This document shows positions 27,984-37,162 of a stretch of DNA of 64,000 nucleotides, piece after piece. The stretch spans positions 124,001 to 188,000 of the forward strand of contig NZ_CP020043.1 in assembly GCF_002028425.1 (NCBI RefSeq). Reading direction: 5' to 3'. The notes under the pieces were generated by a model that was not told where the DNA came from, made no database searches, and was given only the letters and a program-made list of their open reading frames with translations. The translations under genes and the position numbers were made by a program. The DNA is from Streptomyces katrae (GTDB taxonomy: Bacteria; Actinomycetota; Actinomycetes; Streptomycetales; Streptomycetaceae). How positions within the stretch are numbered: position 1 is the stretch's first letter; the number at the start of each line of letters is the position of its first letter.

Positions 27984-28583
27984 TCAGGCGGTGGCGGCCG
28001 TCAGGGAATTGGGGCAGTACTGGCGCAGGACGAGCTCGGTGGTGGCCAGGGCCATGCGGGCGGGGCCGGCCTCGCCGAGCACCTCGCCGTTGGCCAGGGT
28101 GCCGCCGACGATCAGCATGAGGGTGTCGGCCAGGGCGTCGGGGTCCTCGGCGCCGGCCTGGGCGCCCTTGTCGCGCCACCAGTTGCGCAGGCCCTTGAGG
28201 TGCAGCTTCGCCTCCTGGCGGCCCGGGTGCGCGGGGTCGCGGAACTCGCTGGAGGTGTTGTAGTAGATGCAGCCGTGGAAGTCGGGGTCCCTGACGCTGT
28301 CCTGGAAGTACTCCATCAGCGCGAGGATCTGGCGGGCCGGGTCCCCGCTGTGGGGGGCGGTGATCTGCTCGGCCTGCTCCCACCACTGCGCGTCGCTCTC
28401 GCGCAGCCAGGCCGCGATCAGGTCGTCCTTGCTGGCGAACTCGCGGTAGAGCAGGCTCTTTCCGACCCCGGTCGCGTCGATCACCTGCTGCATGCCGACG
28501 GCCCGGACCCCCTGCTCACCGAAGAGTTTGGCCGAGGCTTCCAGGATCCGCCGCCTCGTACCTGGTGCCGGTGTGCGCGCCAT
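27984..28583 (-). CDS. TetR/AcrR-family repressor
   Basis: The product is 199 aa. The helix-turn-helix region TRRRILEASAKLFGEQGVRA, MQQVIDATGVGKSLLYREF is followed by a QacR/YxaF-like C-terminal domain with FHGCIYYNTSSEF. It is divergent from the MFS exporter, with a 33-bp palindrome between them. This is the standard efflux repressor-exporter arrangement. A matching half-size operator upstream of the SARP gene suggests it also gates the pathway activator. Confidence 0.92.
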   Translation of the reverse strand: MARTPAPGTRRRILEASAKLFGEQGVRAVGMQQVIDATGVGKSLLYREFASKDDLIAAWLRESDAQWWEQAEQITAPHSGDPARQILALMEYFQDSVRDPDFHGCIYYNTSSEFRDPAHPGRQEAKLHLKGLRNWWRDKGAQAGAEDPDALADTLMLIVGGTLANGEVLGEAGPARMALATTELVLRQYCPNSLTAATA

Positions 28584-28654
28584 GTCTCAACTCCTTCGCC
28601 TCTCCCCCGCGGATCCCAGCATACGTTTGACACCGGGGTTTGTGAGCGCTAGAA

Positions 28655-28687
28655 ATGGACCGATCAGTCCTGGACTGATCGGTCCAT
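28655..28687. promoter_or_regulatory. TetR operator, 33-bp perfect palindrome
   Basis: Arms ATGGACCGATCAGTCC and GGACTGATCGGTCCAT flank a single T. Each half is itself a near-palindrome of the form GGACYGATCRGTCC, so two TetR dimers could bind side by side. The same 14-bp box occurs at 30381-30394. Confidence 0.85.
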
Positions 28688-28761
28688 CATTTTGCGCAGA
28701 GACACGCATAGAGCCCTGAACCGCTCACTGCTTCCGACGACACTCCGATCGGAGTCCGATC

Positions 28762-30183
28762 ATGACCGAGGCATCCCCGACCTCCCCGCCCATCGCACGG
28801 GCGGTGACGCCCCCGGCCCCCATGGTGAAAAGCCTGCCGCTGCTGCTCCTGGTCGTGTGCGCGGTGCAGTTCCTCGACGCGATGGACATCGCGAGCATGG
28901 GACCCGCCCTCCCCCTGGTCCAGGCGGACCTGGGCATGACCACCTCCGCCCTCCAGTGGGTCGTCTCGGCGTACGCGCTGGGCTTCGGCGGGTTCCTGCT
29001 GCTGGGCGGCCGGCTGGCCGACCTCTACAACCGCAAGAAGCTGCTGATCGGCTGGCTGGCCGTGTTCGTGGTGGCCAGCGTCCTCGGCGGCATCGCCGAC
29101 AACGGCGTGGTCCTGGTCGTGGCCCGACTGCTCAAGGGCGTCAGCGCCGGCATCACCGCACCCGCCGCGATGGCGATCCTGCTCGACGCCTTCCGTGACG
29201 AGCAGTCACGCAACCGCGCCCTCGGCACCTTCCTGGCCGTGGCCTCCGCCGGTTACTCCCTCGGCCTGATCCTCGGCGGCCTGATGGCCGGCGTCTCCTG
29301 GCGGCTCGTCCTCTTCGCCCCGGCCGTGGCCGGCCTGCTGGTCGCGCTGCTCGCCGCCTCGGTGGTCCCCTCGCAGCAGGAGAAGGGCAAGAGCGGCAGC
29401 CTCGACATCCTCGGCGCCGTCACGGTCACGGCCGGCGCGGTGGCCCTGGTCTACGGACTCAGCCGGGCCGCCAGTGACGGCTGGGGCGACGCCCAGACCA
29501 TCGGCTCGCTGATCGCCGCCGCGGTCCTCTTCCCCCTGTTCGCCCTCGTCGAGAGCCGCCACCCGGCGCCGCTGGTCCCGCTCGCCGTCTTCCGCAAGGG
29601 CCAGCTGACCCGCGCGCTGGTCGCCATGCTCTTCTTCGGCGCCTACGTCTCCTTCCAGTTCGTCCTGACCCTCTACTACCAGGAGCAGCTCCACTGGAGC
29701 CCGCTGGAGGCCGGACTCGCCTTCCTCCTCGGCGGCGTGCTGACCGCGGGCACCGCCCGCTACGGCGCCGCGCTGGTCACCAAGTACGGCGCCTGGCCGG
29801 TCGCCACCGGCGGCCTGGTCCTGCTGAGCATCGGCTACCTGGGCTGGGTCCTGCTGATGGGTCAGGTCGACCCGCTGGTCACCCTGTTCGCCCAGCAGCT
29901 GCTCGGCGGCCTCGGCTTCGCCGCCGTCTACCCGGCGCTGAACATCGCCGCCGTCGGCACCGCCGCGCCCGACGAGCAGGGCCTGGTCTCGGGCCTGTTC
30001 AACGCCGGCGCGCAGATCGGCAACGGTGTGGTCATCGCCCTCACCGCGACCGTCTTCTCGCTCAGCACGGGCGGGATCGCCCCCTACCGGGCCGGCCTGT
30101 GGACCGTCACCGCCATCACCCTGGCCGTGACCGTCGTCGCCCTGGCGGGCGCCGCCCGCCACCGGCAGAAGGCCGCCGCCTGA
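28762..30183 (+). CDS. MFS drug exporter (DHA2-like)
   Basis: The product is 473 aa with about 12-14 TM segments. It has the MFS motif A region GGRLADLYNRKKLL, the first-TM motif DAMDIASMGPALPLVQADL, and the motif C-like region GYSLGLILGGLMAG. It probably extrudes the cluster product or an intermediate by proton antiport. It is controlled by the divergent TetR through the 33-bp palindrome, about 75 bases before the start. Confidence 0.9.
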   Translation: MTEASPTSPPIARAVTPPAPMVKSLPLLLLVVCAVQFLDAMDIASMGPALPLVQADLGMTTSALQWVVSAYALGFGGFLLLGGRLADLYNRKKLLIGWLAVFVVASVLGGIADNGVVLVVARLLKGVSAGITAPAAMAILLDAFRDEQSRNRALGTFLAVASAGYSLGLILGGLMAGVSWRLVLFAPAVAGLLVALLAASVVPSQQEKGKSGSLDILGAVTVTAGAVALVYGLSRAASDGWGDAQTIGSLIAAAVLFPLFALVESRHPAPLVPLAVFRKGQLTRALVAMLFFGAYVSFQFVLTLYYQEQLHWSPLEAGLAFLLGGVLTAGTARYGAALVTKYGAWPVATGGLVLLSIGYLGWVLLMGQVDPLVTLFAQQLLGGLGFAAVYPALNIAAVGTAAPDEQGLVSGLFNAGAQIGNGVVIALTATVFSLSTGGIAPYRAGLWTVTAITLAVTVVALAGAARHRQKAAA

Positions 30184-30380
30184 CCGACCGACCGGAGGGG
30201 GCGCCGCCACCGCGGCGTCCCCTCCTCCCCCTGATCGGCCGTGCAGCACCTCCGGCGCACCCATTGGATCCCCCGCATCCGGCGCCCGGTGTGCTGCACG
30301 GCCTTTTTCGCATGTCCGGGGCGGATCCGCGGGGGCTCCGGGGCTTCATTGACACGCTCCGGCCCGACCAAGTACGGTCG

Positions 30381-30394
30381 GGACCGATCGGTCC
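30381..30394. promoter_or_regulatory. TetR box upstream of the SARP gene
   Basis: GGACCGATCGGTCC is a perfect 14-bp palindrome and matches each half of the operator at 28655-28687. It lies about 100 bases before the SARP start, so the TetR protein may repress the activator as well as the exporter. Confidence 0.65.
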
Positions 30395-30497
30395 ACTAAG
30401 TTTCCAGAGCATGTCGAGTTCGCTTCCGGAATCGAATCGATCACCCGGCGCCAGTGCACACGACACCGTTCTCTTTCCATCTCGCGGGGAGATGTTT

Positions 30498-31313
30498 GTG
30501 TTGCTGTTCTCAGTCCTAGGCTCCATGGAAATCGTCAAACAGCGGGTCGCCGTACGGCTCGGCGGCGCCATGCAGCAGACGCTCCTGGCGGCCCTGCTCG
30601 CGGCCGGCGGATCCCTCGTCACGGTCGACTCCCTCATCCTCGAACTCTGGGGCACCACACCCCCCAACAAGGTCGAGAACGCCCTCCAGGCGCAGGTCAG
30701 CCGGGTCCGCAGGACCCTGGCGGCGGTCGAGCCCGAGCGGGAGGGCTCGCGCGTGGTGACGAGCACCTCCGGCTACCTGTTCCTCTTCGACCGGTGGGAG
30801 CTCGACGCCTACCTCTTCCTCGACACCGTGGACGCCGTCCACGCGCGGACGGGGAACGAAAGCCTTCCCGAACTCCGCCAGGACATCGCCGACCTCCGCG
30901 AGGGACTCTCGCGCTGGCGCGGCCCGGTATTCGGCGGACTGACCGGCGGCCCGATCTGCCAGACCGCCTCCACGAGATATCAGGAGGCCAGGAATTCGGC
31001 GCTCATCCTGCTCTACGACCTCGAACTGCGCACCGGCGGGCACGAGCGGATACTCCCGGAACTGACCGAGCTCTACTCGCGCAACCCCAACCACGAACAG
31101 TTCTGCATGCTCCTCATGCGGGCCCTGTACCGCTGCGGCCGCCAGCTCGACGCGCTGACGGTCTACCGCCAGTGCCGGCACAACATGATCGAGTCCCAGG
31201 GCATCGAGCCCTCCCCGGTGCTGAGCCAGTACGAGCGGGCGATCCTCACCCACGACCCGATGCTGCTCCAGGACGAGCCCTACTGGCCGGTTCCGGCCCT
31301 CGTCGCGAGCTAG
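30498..31313 (+). CDS. SARP (Streptomyces antibiotic regulatory protein), pathway activator candidate
   Basis: The product is 271 aa, the normal length for a small SARP. The N-terminal OmpR-like winged helix has VAVRLGGAMQQTLLAALLAA, TVDSLILELWG, ENALQAQVSRVRRTL. The BTAD domain (about residues 95-260) has LDAYLFLDTVDAV, REGLSRWRGPVFGG, and LLMRALYRCGRQLDALTVYR. GGGGAG lies 6 bases before GTG 30498. An ATG at 30492 is the alternative but sits directly on that site. SARPs activate by binding direct repeats spaced 11 bp at the -35 region. Such repeats (GTCAG) precede the biosynthetic operons in this window. CbiX-type chelatase follows 14 bases downstream. Confidence 0.93.
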   Translation: MLLFSVLGSMEIVKQRVAVRLGGAMQQTLLAALLAAGGSLVTVDSLILELWGTTPPNKVENALQAQVSRVRRTLAAVEPEREGSRVVTSTSGYLFLFDRWELDAYLFLDTVDAVHARTGNESLPELRQDIADLREGLSRWRGPVFGGLTGGPICQTASTRYQEARNSALILLYDLELRTGGHERILPELTELYSRNPNHEQFCMLLMRALYRCGRQLDALTVYRQCRHNMIESQGIEPSPVLSQYERAILTHDPMLLQDEPYWPVPALVAS

Positions 31314-31327
31314 GGAAGAGCCCGGAG

Positions 31328-32068
31328 ATGGACGAGCACCTGCTGCTCGTCGCGCACGGCAGCCGTGACCCCCGGCACGCGGCGACGGTGCGCGCACTCA
31401 CCCGGCGGATCCGGTCGACGAGGCCCGGACTGCGGGTGGGCACGGCCTTCCTCGACTTCGACTCCCCCTCCGTACCCGGGGAGTTGGCCAGAATGGCGCA
31501 GAGCGGTGCGGTCAGGGTGGTCGCCCAGCCCCTGCTCCTGAGCCACGCCTTCCACGCCAGGCACGACCTGCCCGGGGCGCTGCGCGCCGCCCCGGCCCCC
31601 CTCCTCGTGCGGCAGGCCCCCGTCCTCGGCCCCCACCCGCTGCTGACGACCGCGCTGGAACGCCGGCTGTACGAGGCCGGACTCGGCCCGCACGACCGCG
31701 CGACGACCGGCGTCGTGCTCGCGGCCGCCGGCACCGCCGACCCCGGCGCGGCCGCCGTGCTCGCGGGGATCGCCCGCACCTGGCAGGGCACCGGCTGGCG
31801 CGCCGTACGCCCCGCCTTCGCCTCCGCGGGCCTGTTCCCCGCTACCGGGGACGCCGTCCGGGCGCTGCGAGCCGAGGGCGTACGGCGGGTGGCGGTGGCC
31901 CCCTTCGTACTGGCCCCGGGCCGGCTCCCCGACCGGATCGCGGCCGGTGCCGGGGCGGGCGGGGCGGACGTCCTGGGCGGGGTGCTGGGCACCGCGCCGG
32001 AACTCGTCCGGCTGGTGCTGCTGCGCTACGACGGGGCCATGGCGAAGGCCCGGGCCCTCGCGGCGTGA
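31328..32068 (+). CDS. CbiX/SirB-type sirohydrochlorin chelatase
   Basis: The product is 246 aa with two CbiX half-domains. The first has LLLVAHGSRDPRHAATVRAL (metal-binding His) and QPLLLSHAFHARHDLP. The second half is degenerate (VVLAAAGTADPGA). It inserts iron or cobalt into sirohydrochlorin. The adjacent sulfite reductase needs siroheme, so ferrochelatase is the likely role. In other Streptomyces this gene belongs to the sulfate-assimilation cluster. Here it reads away from it and lies directly behind the SARP gene, perhaps on the same transcript. Confidence 0.85.
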   Translation: MDEHLLLVAHGSRDPRHAATVRALTRRIRSTRPGLRVGTAFLDFDSPSVPGELARMAQSGAVRVVAQPLLLSHAFHARHDLPGALRAAPAPLLVRQAPVLGPHPLLTTALERRLYEAGLGPHDRATTGVVLAAAGTADPGAAAVLAGIARTWQGTGWRAVRPAFASAGLFPATGDAVRALRAEGVRRVAVAPFVLAPGRLPDRIAAGAGAGGADVLGGVLGTAPELVRLVLLRYDGAMAKARALAA

Positions 32069-32102
32069 CCGCCGCGCGCCCGGGCCCCTGCCGCCTCCCG
32101 TG

Positions 32103-33008
32103 TCAGGTCCGCAGGCCGCGGCCGCGCAGCATCCGGCGTTCCAGCGGGCCGAAGACCAGCAGCTCGACGGCGACGCCGACGAGCAGGATCAGGCCGATGG
32201 CCAGGAAGATCCGGGCCATGTCGGAGGTCTCCCGGCCGGATTCCAGCAACTGGCCCAGGCCGATGCCGAGGTCGGGGGAGCTGGCGATGATCTCGGCGGC
32301 CATCAGGGAGCGCCAGGAGAAGGCCCAGCCCTGCTTGAGGCCTGCCAGGTAGCCGGGGAACGCGGCCGGCATGACCACGTACCGGGCGCCGCGCAGTCCG
32401 GTGGCGCCGAGGGAGCGGCCGGCCCGCAGCAGGAGCGGGGGGACCTGGTCGATGCCGGAGACGAGGCCGCCCGCGATGGAGGGGGTGGCACCGAGCAGGA
32501 TGACGGCGTACATCATCGAGTCGTCCAGGCCCAGCCAGAGCACCGCCGGAGGCACCCAGGCCACCGAGGGCAGGGACTGCAGGCCGGACAGGATCGGCCC
32601 GATGGCGGCCCGTACGGGGCGGACGCGGGCGACGAGCAGGCCGAGCGGGGTGCCGATGGCCAGGGCGAGCAGGAACCCGGACAGGCCGCGCCAGACGCTG
32701 GTCCACACGACGTCGAAGAGGGTGCCCTTGAACCACAGGTCGGCGAGGCTGTCCCAGACGGCGGCGGGCGGCGGGAGCACGTAGTCGTCGGTGACGTGGG
32801 CCGAGGCGAGGACCTGCCAGAGCGTCAGCACGAGGGCGACAGCCAGCGCAGGGGGCAGGGCCTTGGCCACCAGGACGCGGCGCAGGGGAGTCCGGCCGGT
32901 GCCGTGGTGGGCGTCGAGCGCGTCCAGCCCGGCCAGCTCGTTGGCGGCGGGCCGGGGGCCGGCGTCCCGGGGCCTGGGGTGCCGGGGGCTGAGGTCAGTG
33001 CCGGCCAT
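32103..33008 (-). CDS. ssuC: Sulfonate/nitrate-type ABC transporter permease
   Basis: The product is 301 aa. It has six TM segments, starting after a hydrophilic N-terminus of about 45 residues. The EAA-like loop is GATGLRGARYVVMPAAFPGYLAGL. It is the membrane subunit of an SsuABC/TauABC-type importer. Its start overlaps the ATPase gene by 14 bases. It is the last gene of the leftward cysH-C-D-N-ssuABC operon, so it imports organosulfur compounds for assimilation. Confidence 0.88.
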   Translation of the reverse strand: MAGTDLSPRHPRPRDAGPRPAANELAGLDALDAHHGTGRTPLRRVLVAKALPPALAVALVLTLWQVLASAHVTDDYVLPPPAAVWDSLADLWFKGTLFDVVWTSVWRGLSGFLLALAIGTPLGLLVARVRPVRAAIGPILSGLQSLPSVAWVPPAVLWLGLDDSMMYAVILLGATPSIAGGLVSGIDQVPPLLLRAGRSLGATGLRGARYVVMPAAFPGYLAGLKQGWAFSWRSLMAAEIIASSPDLGIGLGQLLESGRETSDMARIFLAIGLILLVGVAVELLVFGPLERRMLRGRGLRT

Positions 33009-33780
33009 GGCGGCGGATCTCCCCTCGCAGGTGTTCGGTGATCTCCAGGGACAGGTCGGCGACCTCGGCGTCCTCGATGCGGCGCGGCTGGGGGATGTCG
33101 ACGGTCCATTCCCTGGCGACCCGGCCCGGGCGGGAGGAGAGGAGGACGACGCGCTGGGCGAGGCGGACGGCCTCGCGGACGTTGTGGGTGACGAAGAGGA
33201 CGGAGACTCCGGTCTCCTCCCAGATGCGGGTGAGTTCGCCGTGGAGGACGTCGCGGGTGATGGCGTCGAGGGCCGCGAACGGCTCGTCCATGAGGAGGAG
33301 GCGGCTGTCCTGGGCGAGGGCCCGGGCGAGGGCGACGCGCTGGCGCATGCCGCCGGAGAGTTCGTGGACCCGTTTGCCGTGGGCGCCGCCGAGGCGGACC
33401 AGCTCCAGCAGCCGTTCGGCCTCCGGCTTGCGGTCGGCCTTGGCCACCCCGCGCAGCCGCAGCGCCAGCTCGATGTTCTTCCCGGCCGTCAGCCAGGGGA
33501 ACAGGGCGTGCTCCTGGAACATCAGCGCCGGGCGGCCCCCGGTGGTGACGGACCCGGAGGTGGGCGTGTCCAGGCCGGCGATCAGGTTGAGGAGGGTGGA
33601 CTTGCCGCAGCCGGAGGCGCCGAGGAGGGTGACGAACTCGCCGGGGGCGACGTCCAGGCTGATGTCGTCGAGGATCGGCTGGGGGCCGGCGGGGCCGGGG
33701 AAGGACTTCGAGAGGTGCCGGGTGCGGACGGCCCGGGTGAGCGCCGTGGTGTTCTCCGCGTCGATGAGTGCGGTCGCCAC
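32995..33780 (-). CDS. ssuB: Sulfonate/nitrate-type ABC transporter ATPase
   Basis: The product is 261 aa. Walker A GASGCGKST, Q-loop MFQEHALFPWLT, signature LSGGMRQRVALARAL, Walker B RLLLMDEPFAALD and the H-loop VTHNVREAV are all present. It powers the importer with the adjacent permease and binding protein. Confidence 0.93.
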   Translation of the reverse strand: MATALIDAENTTALTRAVRTRHLSKSFPGPAGPQPILDDISLDVAPGEFVTLLGASGCGKSTLLNLIAGLDTPTSGSVTTGGRPALMFQEHALFPWLTAGKNIELALRLRGVAKADRKPEAERLLELVRLGGAHGKRVHELSGGMRQRVALARALAQDSRLLLMDEPFAALDAITRDVLHGELTRIWEETGVSVLFVTHNVREAVRLAQRVVLLSSRPGRVAREWTVDIPQPRRIEDAEVADLSLEITEHLRGEIRRHGRH

Positions 33781-33786
33781 CGCGGC

Positions 33787-34914
33787 TCACCTCCCTTGGT
33801 CGTCGGGGGCCGGGAACGGGGGCTTGTGCAGGGAGCCGAGGACCCGGTTGAGCGGTCCGAGGTCGTAGATGCCGTTCAGGTCGGGGTCCTCCAGCAGTCC
33901 GGCCGCGACGGCGTGTGCGGACTGGGCCCGGAGGGTGGCGGGAAGGGGGTCGTCGGTGACGAGGAGGGAGGGCCAGGCCCGGTCGATGACCTCGGGTTCC
34001 AGGGCCTTGCCGGTGAGGGACGCCAGGGCGGCGTTGGCGGAGGCCTTGGCCTCGTCCGGATGGGCGTTGATCCACTCGTTGGTCTTCACGGTGCCGCGCA
34101 GGACGGCCTCGACCACGTCCGGGTGCTCCCTGAGGAACTTCTGCGAGACGACCACGTTCGTGATCACGAACTTCTTGTCCGGCCACAGGTCGGCCTCGTC
34201 GAGCAGGACGGTGGCGCCCTCCGCGACCAGTTTGGAGGCGGTGGGCTCGGGCACCCAGGCCCCGTCGACCGAGCCGGAGCGGTAGGCGTCGGGGGTGATG
34301 GTGTTGTTGGTGCGGACGACCGAGACGTCGCCCTTGCCGCTGGCGGCGTCCACCTTCCAGCCGCGGGCCGCGATCCAGTCGAGGAAGGCCACGTCCTGGG
34401 TGTTGCCGAGCTGCGGGGTGGCGATCCTCTTGCCCCTGAGGTCGTCCGGGCTCTTGATCTTCTCCGGGTTCACGACGAGCCGGACGCCGCCGGAAGCGGA
34501 GCCGGAGATGATGCGCAGGCTGCGCCCCTTGGACTTCGCGTAGCCGTTGACGGCGGGCGAGGGGCCGATGAAGCCGATGTCGACGGAGCCCGCGTTCAGG
34601 GCCTCGATCTCGGCGGGGCCCGCGTTGAAGGTGGTGGTCTTCAGGGCCGCCCCGCCCAGCTCCCGCCCGATCAGGCCCTCCCGTATGCCGACCAGGGCGG
34701 TGGCGTGGGTGAGGTTGGGGAAGTAGCCGAGGGTCACGGAGCGTGCCGAGAGCTTCGTGCCGGCCGCGCCCGCCGGGGCCTGGGCGGCGGCGGGGACCTG
34801 GTCGGCCCGGGATCCGTAGCCACAGGAGGCGAGGGCGGCGGCGCAGGCCAGGAGGAGGACGTGCAGGGCGGCCGGGCGGGGGCGTCGGCGGCGCGGGCGG
34901 CGCGGTGGGGACAT
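33787..34914 (-). CDS. ssuA: Sulfonate-type ABC transporter substrate-binding lipoprotein
   Basis: The product is 375 aa. A basic N-terminus is followed by a hydrophobic segment and lipobox LASCG (Cys about residue 31), so it is a lipid-anchored extracellular binding protein. The NMT1/SsuA-like fold shows SVTLGYFPNLTHATALVGI, GSVDIGFIGPSPAVNGYAKS and GKRIATPQLGNTQDVAFLDWI. It presumably captures aliphatic sulfonates or a related sulfur source. Confidence 0.88.
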   Translation of the reverse strand: MSPPRRPRRRRPRPAALHVLLLACAAALASCGYGSRADQVPAAAQAPAGAAGTKLSARSVTLGYFPNLTHATALVGIREGLIGRELGGAALKTTTFNAGPAEIEALNAGSVDIGFIGPSPAVNGYAKSKGRSLRIISGSASGGVRLVVNPEKIKSPDDLRGKRIATPQLGNTQDVAFLDWIAARGWKVDAASGKGDVSVVRTNNTITPDAYRSGSVDGAWVPEPTASKLVAEGATVLLDEADLWPDKKFVITNVVVSQKFLREHPDVVEAVLRGTVKTNEWINAHPDEAKASANAALASLTGKALEPEVIDRAWPSLLVTDDPLPATLRAQSAHAVAAGLLEDPDLNGIYDLGPLNRVLGSLHKPPFPAPDDQGR

Positions 34915-34916
34915 CG

Positions 34917-36233
34917 TCAGACGGTCCGTTCGGTCTCGGTGAAGGCCTCGCCGGCCATGCCCGCGGTCAGGGTGGTCCCGTCGGACGGGTCGATGAGGAG
35001 GAAGGATCCGGTGGCGCGGGAGTCCGCGTAGGCGTCAAGGGCGAGGGGTTCGCCGGTGCGCAGGACGACGCGGCCGATGTCGTTGGCGGACAGCTTCCCG
35101 GGGTCGGGGTGCTGGGAGAGGTCGTCGAGGGCCAGCCGGGACGGGATCTCCCGGACGATCGCCTTGACGGTGCGGGTGGTGTGCTTGAGCAGGACGCGCT
35201 GGCCGGGCTTAAGGGGCCGGTCGGCGACGTGGCAGACGGTGGCGGTGACGTCCTGAGTGGTGGCGGGGGCGGCCGCGGCCGGGGCGATGAGGTCGCCGCG
35301 GGAGACGTCGACCTCGTCCCGGAGGCGGAGGGTGACGGACTGGGGGGCCCAGGCGGTGTCGACGGCCGTGAGCGGTCCAAGGCCGGGGCGGAGCGCGTCG
35401 ATCGCCTCGATGACGCTGGTGCGGCCGGAGGGGAAGACGGTGACGGCTTCGCCGACGCGCAGGACGCCGGAGGCGATCTGGCCCGCGTAGCCGCGGTAGT
35501 CGCGGTGTTCGGAGGTCTGGGGGCGGATCACGTACTGGACGGGGAAGCGGGCGGGGGCGGTGAGGGCGTCGCCGACGGGGACGGTCTCCAGGTGCTCCAG
35601 GACGGTGGGGCCGCCGTACCAGTCCATGTGCGCGGAGGGCTCGACCACGTTGTCCCCGGCGAGGGCCGAGACGGGGATGGCGGTGATCTCCGGTATGCCG
35701 AGGGCGCAGGCGTAGGCGGTGAACTCCTCGGCGATCTCCGCGAAGACGCTCTCCCGGTAGTCGACGAGGTCCATCTTGTTGACGGCGAGGACGACGTGGG
35801 GGACGCGCAGGAGGGCGGCGACGGCGGCGTGGCGGCGGGTCTGTTCGATGACGCCGTTGCGGGCGTCGACGAGGACCACGGCGAGGTCGGCGGTGGAGGC
35901 GCCGGTGACCATGTTGCGGGTGTACTGCACGTGCCCGGGGGTGTCGGCGAGGATGAACCGGCGGCGGGCGGTGGCGAAGTAGCGGTAGGCCACGTCGATG
36001 GTGATGCCCTGCTCCCGCTCGGCCCGCAGGCCGTCGGTAAGGAGGGCCAGGTCCGGGGCGTCCCGGCCGCGCCGGGCGGAAGCGGCCTCGACGGCCTCCA
36101 GCTGGTCGGCGAGGACCGACTTGGAGTCGTGCAGGAGGCGTCCGACCAGGGTGGACTTGCCGTCGTCCACGGAACCGGCGGTCGCGAAGCGCAGCGTCGT
36201 CGTCGTGTCGTCCACGTCGTCCACGTCGTCCAT
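34917..36233 (-). CDS. cysN: Sulfate adenylyltransferase GTPase subunit
   Basis: The product is 438 aa. It is an EF-Tu-like GTPase: G1 GSVDDGKSTLVGRLL, G2 region GITIDVAYRYF, G3 DTPGHVQYTRNM, G4 NKMDL, then beta-barrel domains. With CysD it makes adenosine 5'-phosphosulfate (APS), coupling GTP hydrolysis to sulfate activation. It starts 2 bases after the cysD stop. Confidence 0.95.
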   Translation of the reverse strand: MDDVDDVDDTTTTLRFATAGSVDDGKSTLVGRLLHDSKSVLADQLEAVEAASARRGRDAPDLALLTDGLRAEREQGITIDVAYRYFATARRRFILADTPGHVQYTRNMVTGASTADLAVVLVDARNGVIEQTRRHAAVAALLRVPHVVLAVNKMDLVDYRESVFAEIAEEFTAYACALGIPEITAIPVSALAGDNVVEPSAHMDWYGGPTVLEHLETVPVGDALTAPARFPVQYVIRPQTSEHRDYRGYAGQIASGVLRVGEAVTVFPSGRTSVIEAIDALRPGLGPLTAVDTAWAPQSVTLRLRDEVDVSRGDLIAPAAAAPATTQDVTATVCHVADRPLKPGQRVLLKHTTRTVKAIVREIPSRLALDDLSQHPDPGKLSANDIGRVVLRTGEPLALDAYADSRATGSFLLIDPSDGTTLTAGMAGEAFTETERTV

Positions 36234-36235
36234 TG

Positions 36236-37162
36236 CTAGAAGTACCCTTCGCGCTTGCGGTCTTCCATCGCGGCCTCGGACAGCTTGTCGTCGGCGCGGG
36301 TGGCGCCCCGCTCGGTGAGGCGGGAGACGGCGATCTCGGCGATCACGGCGTCCAGGTCGGCGGAGTCGGAGTCGACGGCGCCGGTGCAGGACATGTCACC
36401 GACGGTGCGGTAGCGGATCAGACGGCGTTCGACGGGTTCGGTGTCCTTGGGGCCGCCCCACTCGCCGGCGGTCAGCCACATGCCGCCCCGCCAGAAGACT
36501 TCCCGCTCGTGCGCGAAGTAGATCTCCGGCAGTTCGATGCCCTCCCGGGCGATGTACTGCCAGACGTCCAGCTCGGTCCAGTTGGACAGCGGGAAGACGC
36601 GGACGTGCTCGCCGGGGGCGTGGCGCCCGTTGTAGAGCTGCCAGAGCTCGGGGCCCTGGCGGCGGGGGTCCCACTGGGAGAACTCGTCGCGCAGGGAGAA
36701 CACCCGCTCCTTGGCGCGCGCCTTCTCCTCGTCCCGGCGCCCGCCGCCGAACACGGCGTCGAAGCCCAGCCGCTGGATGGCCTCGGTGAGGGGGAGGGTC
36801 TGGAGGGGGTTGCGGGTGCCGTCGGGGCGTTCCTGGAGGATGCCGGCGTCGATGTACTCCTGGACGGAGGCCACGTGCAGGCGCAGACCGTGCCGGGCGA
36901 CGGCGCGGTCGCGGTAGGCCAGTACCTCGGGGAAGTTGTGGCCGGTGTCCACGTGCAGCAGGGCGAAGGGCACCGGGGCGGGGGCGAAGGCCTTCAGCGC
37001 CAGGTGCAGCATGACGATGGAGTCCTTGCCGCCGGAGAACAGGATCACCGGCTTCTCGAACTCGCCCGCCACCTCGCGGAAGATGTGCACCGCCTCCGAC
37101 TCCATCGAGTCCAGGTGGTCCAGTGCCCGTGGGGCTCTGCGGATGGGGATGACGGTGGTCAC
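36236..37162 (-). CDS. cysD: Sulfate adenylyltransferase small subunit
   Basis: The product is 308 aa. It is a PP-loop ATP pyrophosphatase with LFSGGKDSIVMLHLALK, then HVDTGHNFPEV, FGGGRRDEEKARAKERVFS and NWTELDVWQYI. It adenylates sulfate to APS with CysN. The start is GTG 37162, overlapping the cysC stop as GTGA. The longer open frame to 37675 is a shadow of cysC. Confidence 0.95.
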   Translation of the reverse strand: MTTVIPIRRAPRALDHLDSMESEAVHIFREVAGEFEKPVILFSGGKDSIVMLHLALKAFAPAPVPFALLHVDTGHNFPEVLAYRDRAVARHGLRLHVASVQEYIDAGILQERPDGTRNPLQTLPLTEAIQRLGFDAVFGGGRRDEEKARAKERVFSLRDEFSQWDPRRQGPELWQLYNGRHAPGEHVRVFPLSNWTELDVWQYIAREGIELPEIYFAHEREVFWRGGMWLTAGEWGGPKDTEPVERRLIRYRTVGDMSCTGAVDSDSADLDAVIAEIAVSRLTERGATRADDKLSEAAMEDRKREGYF

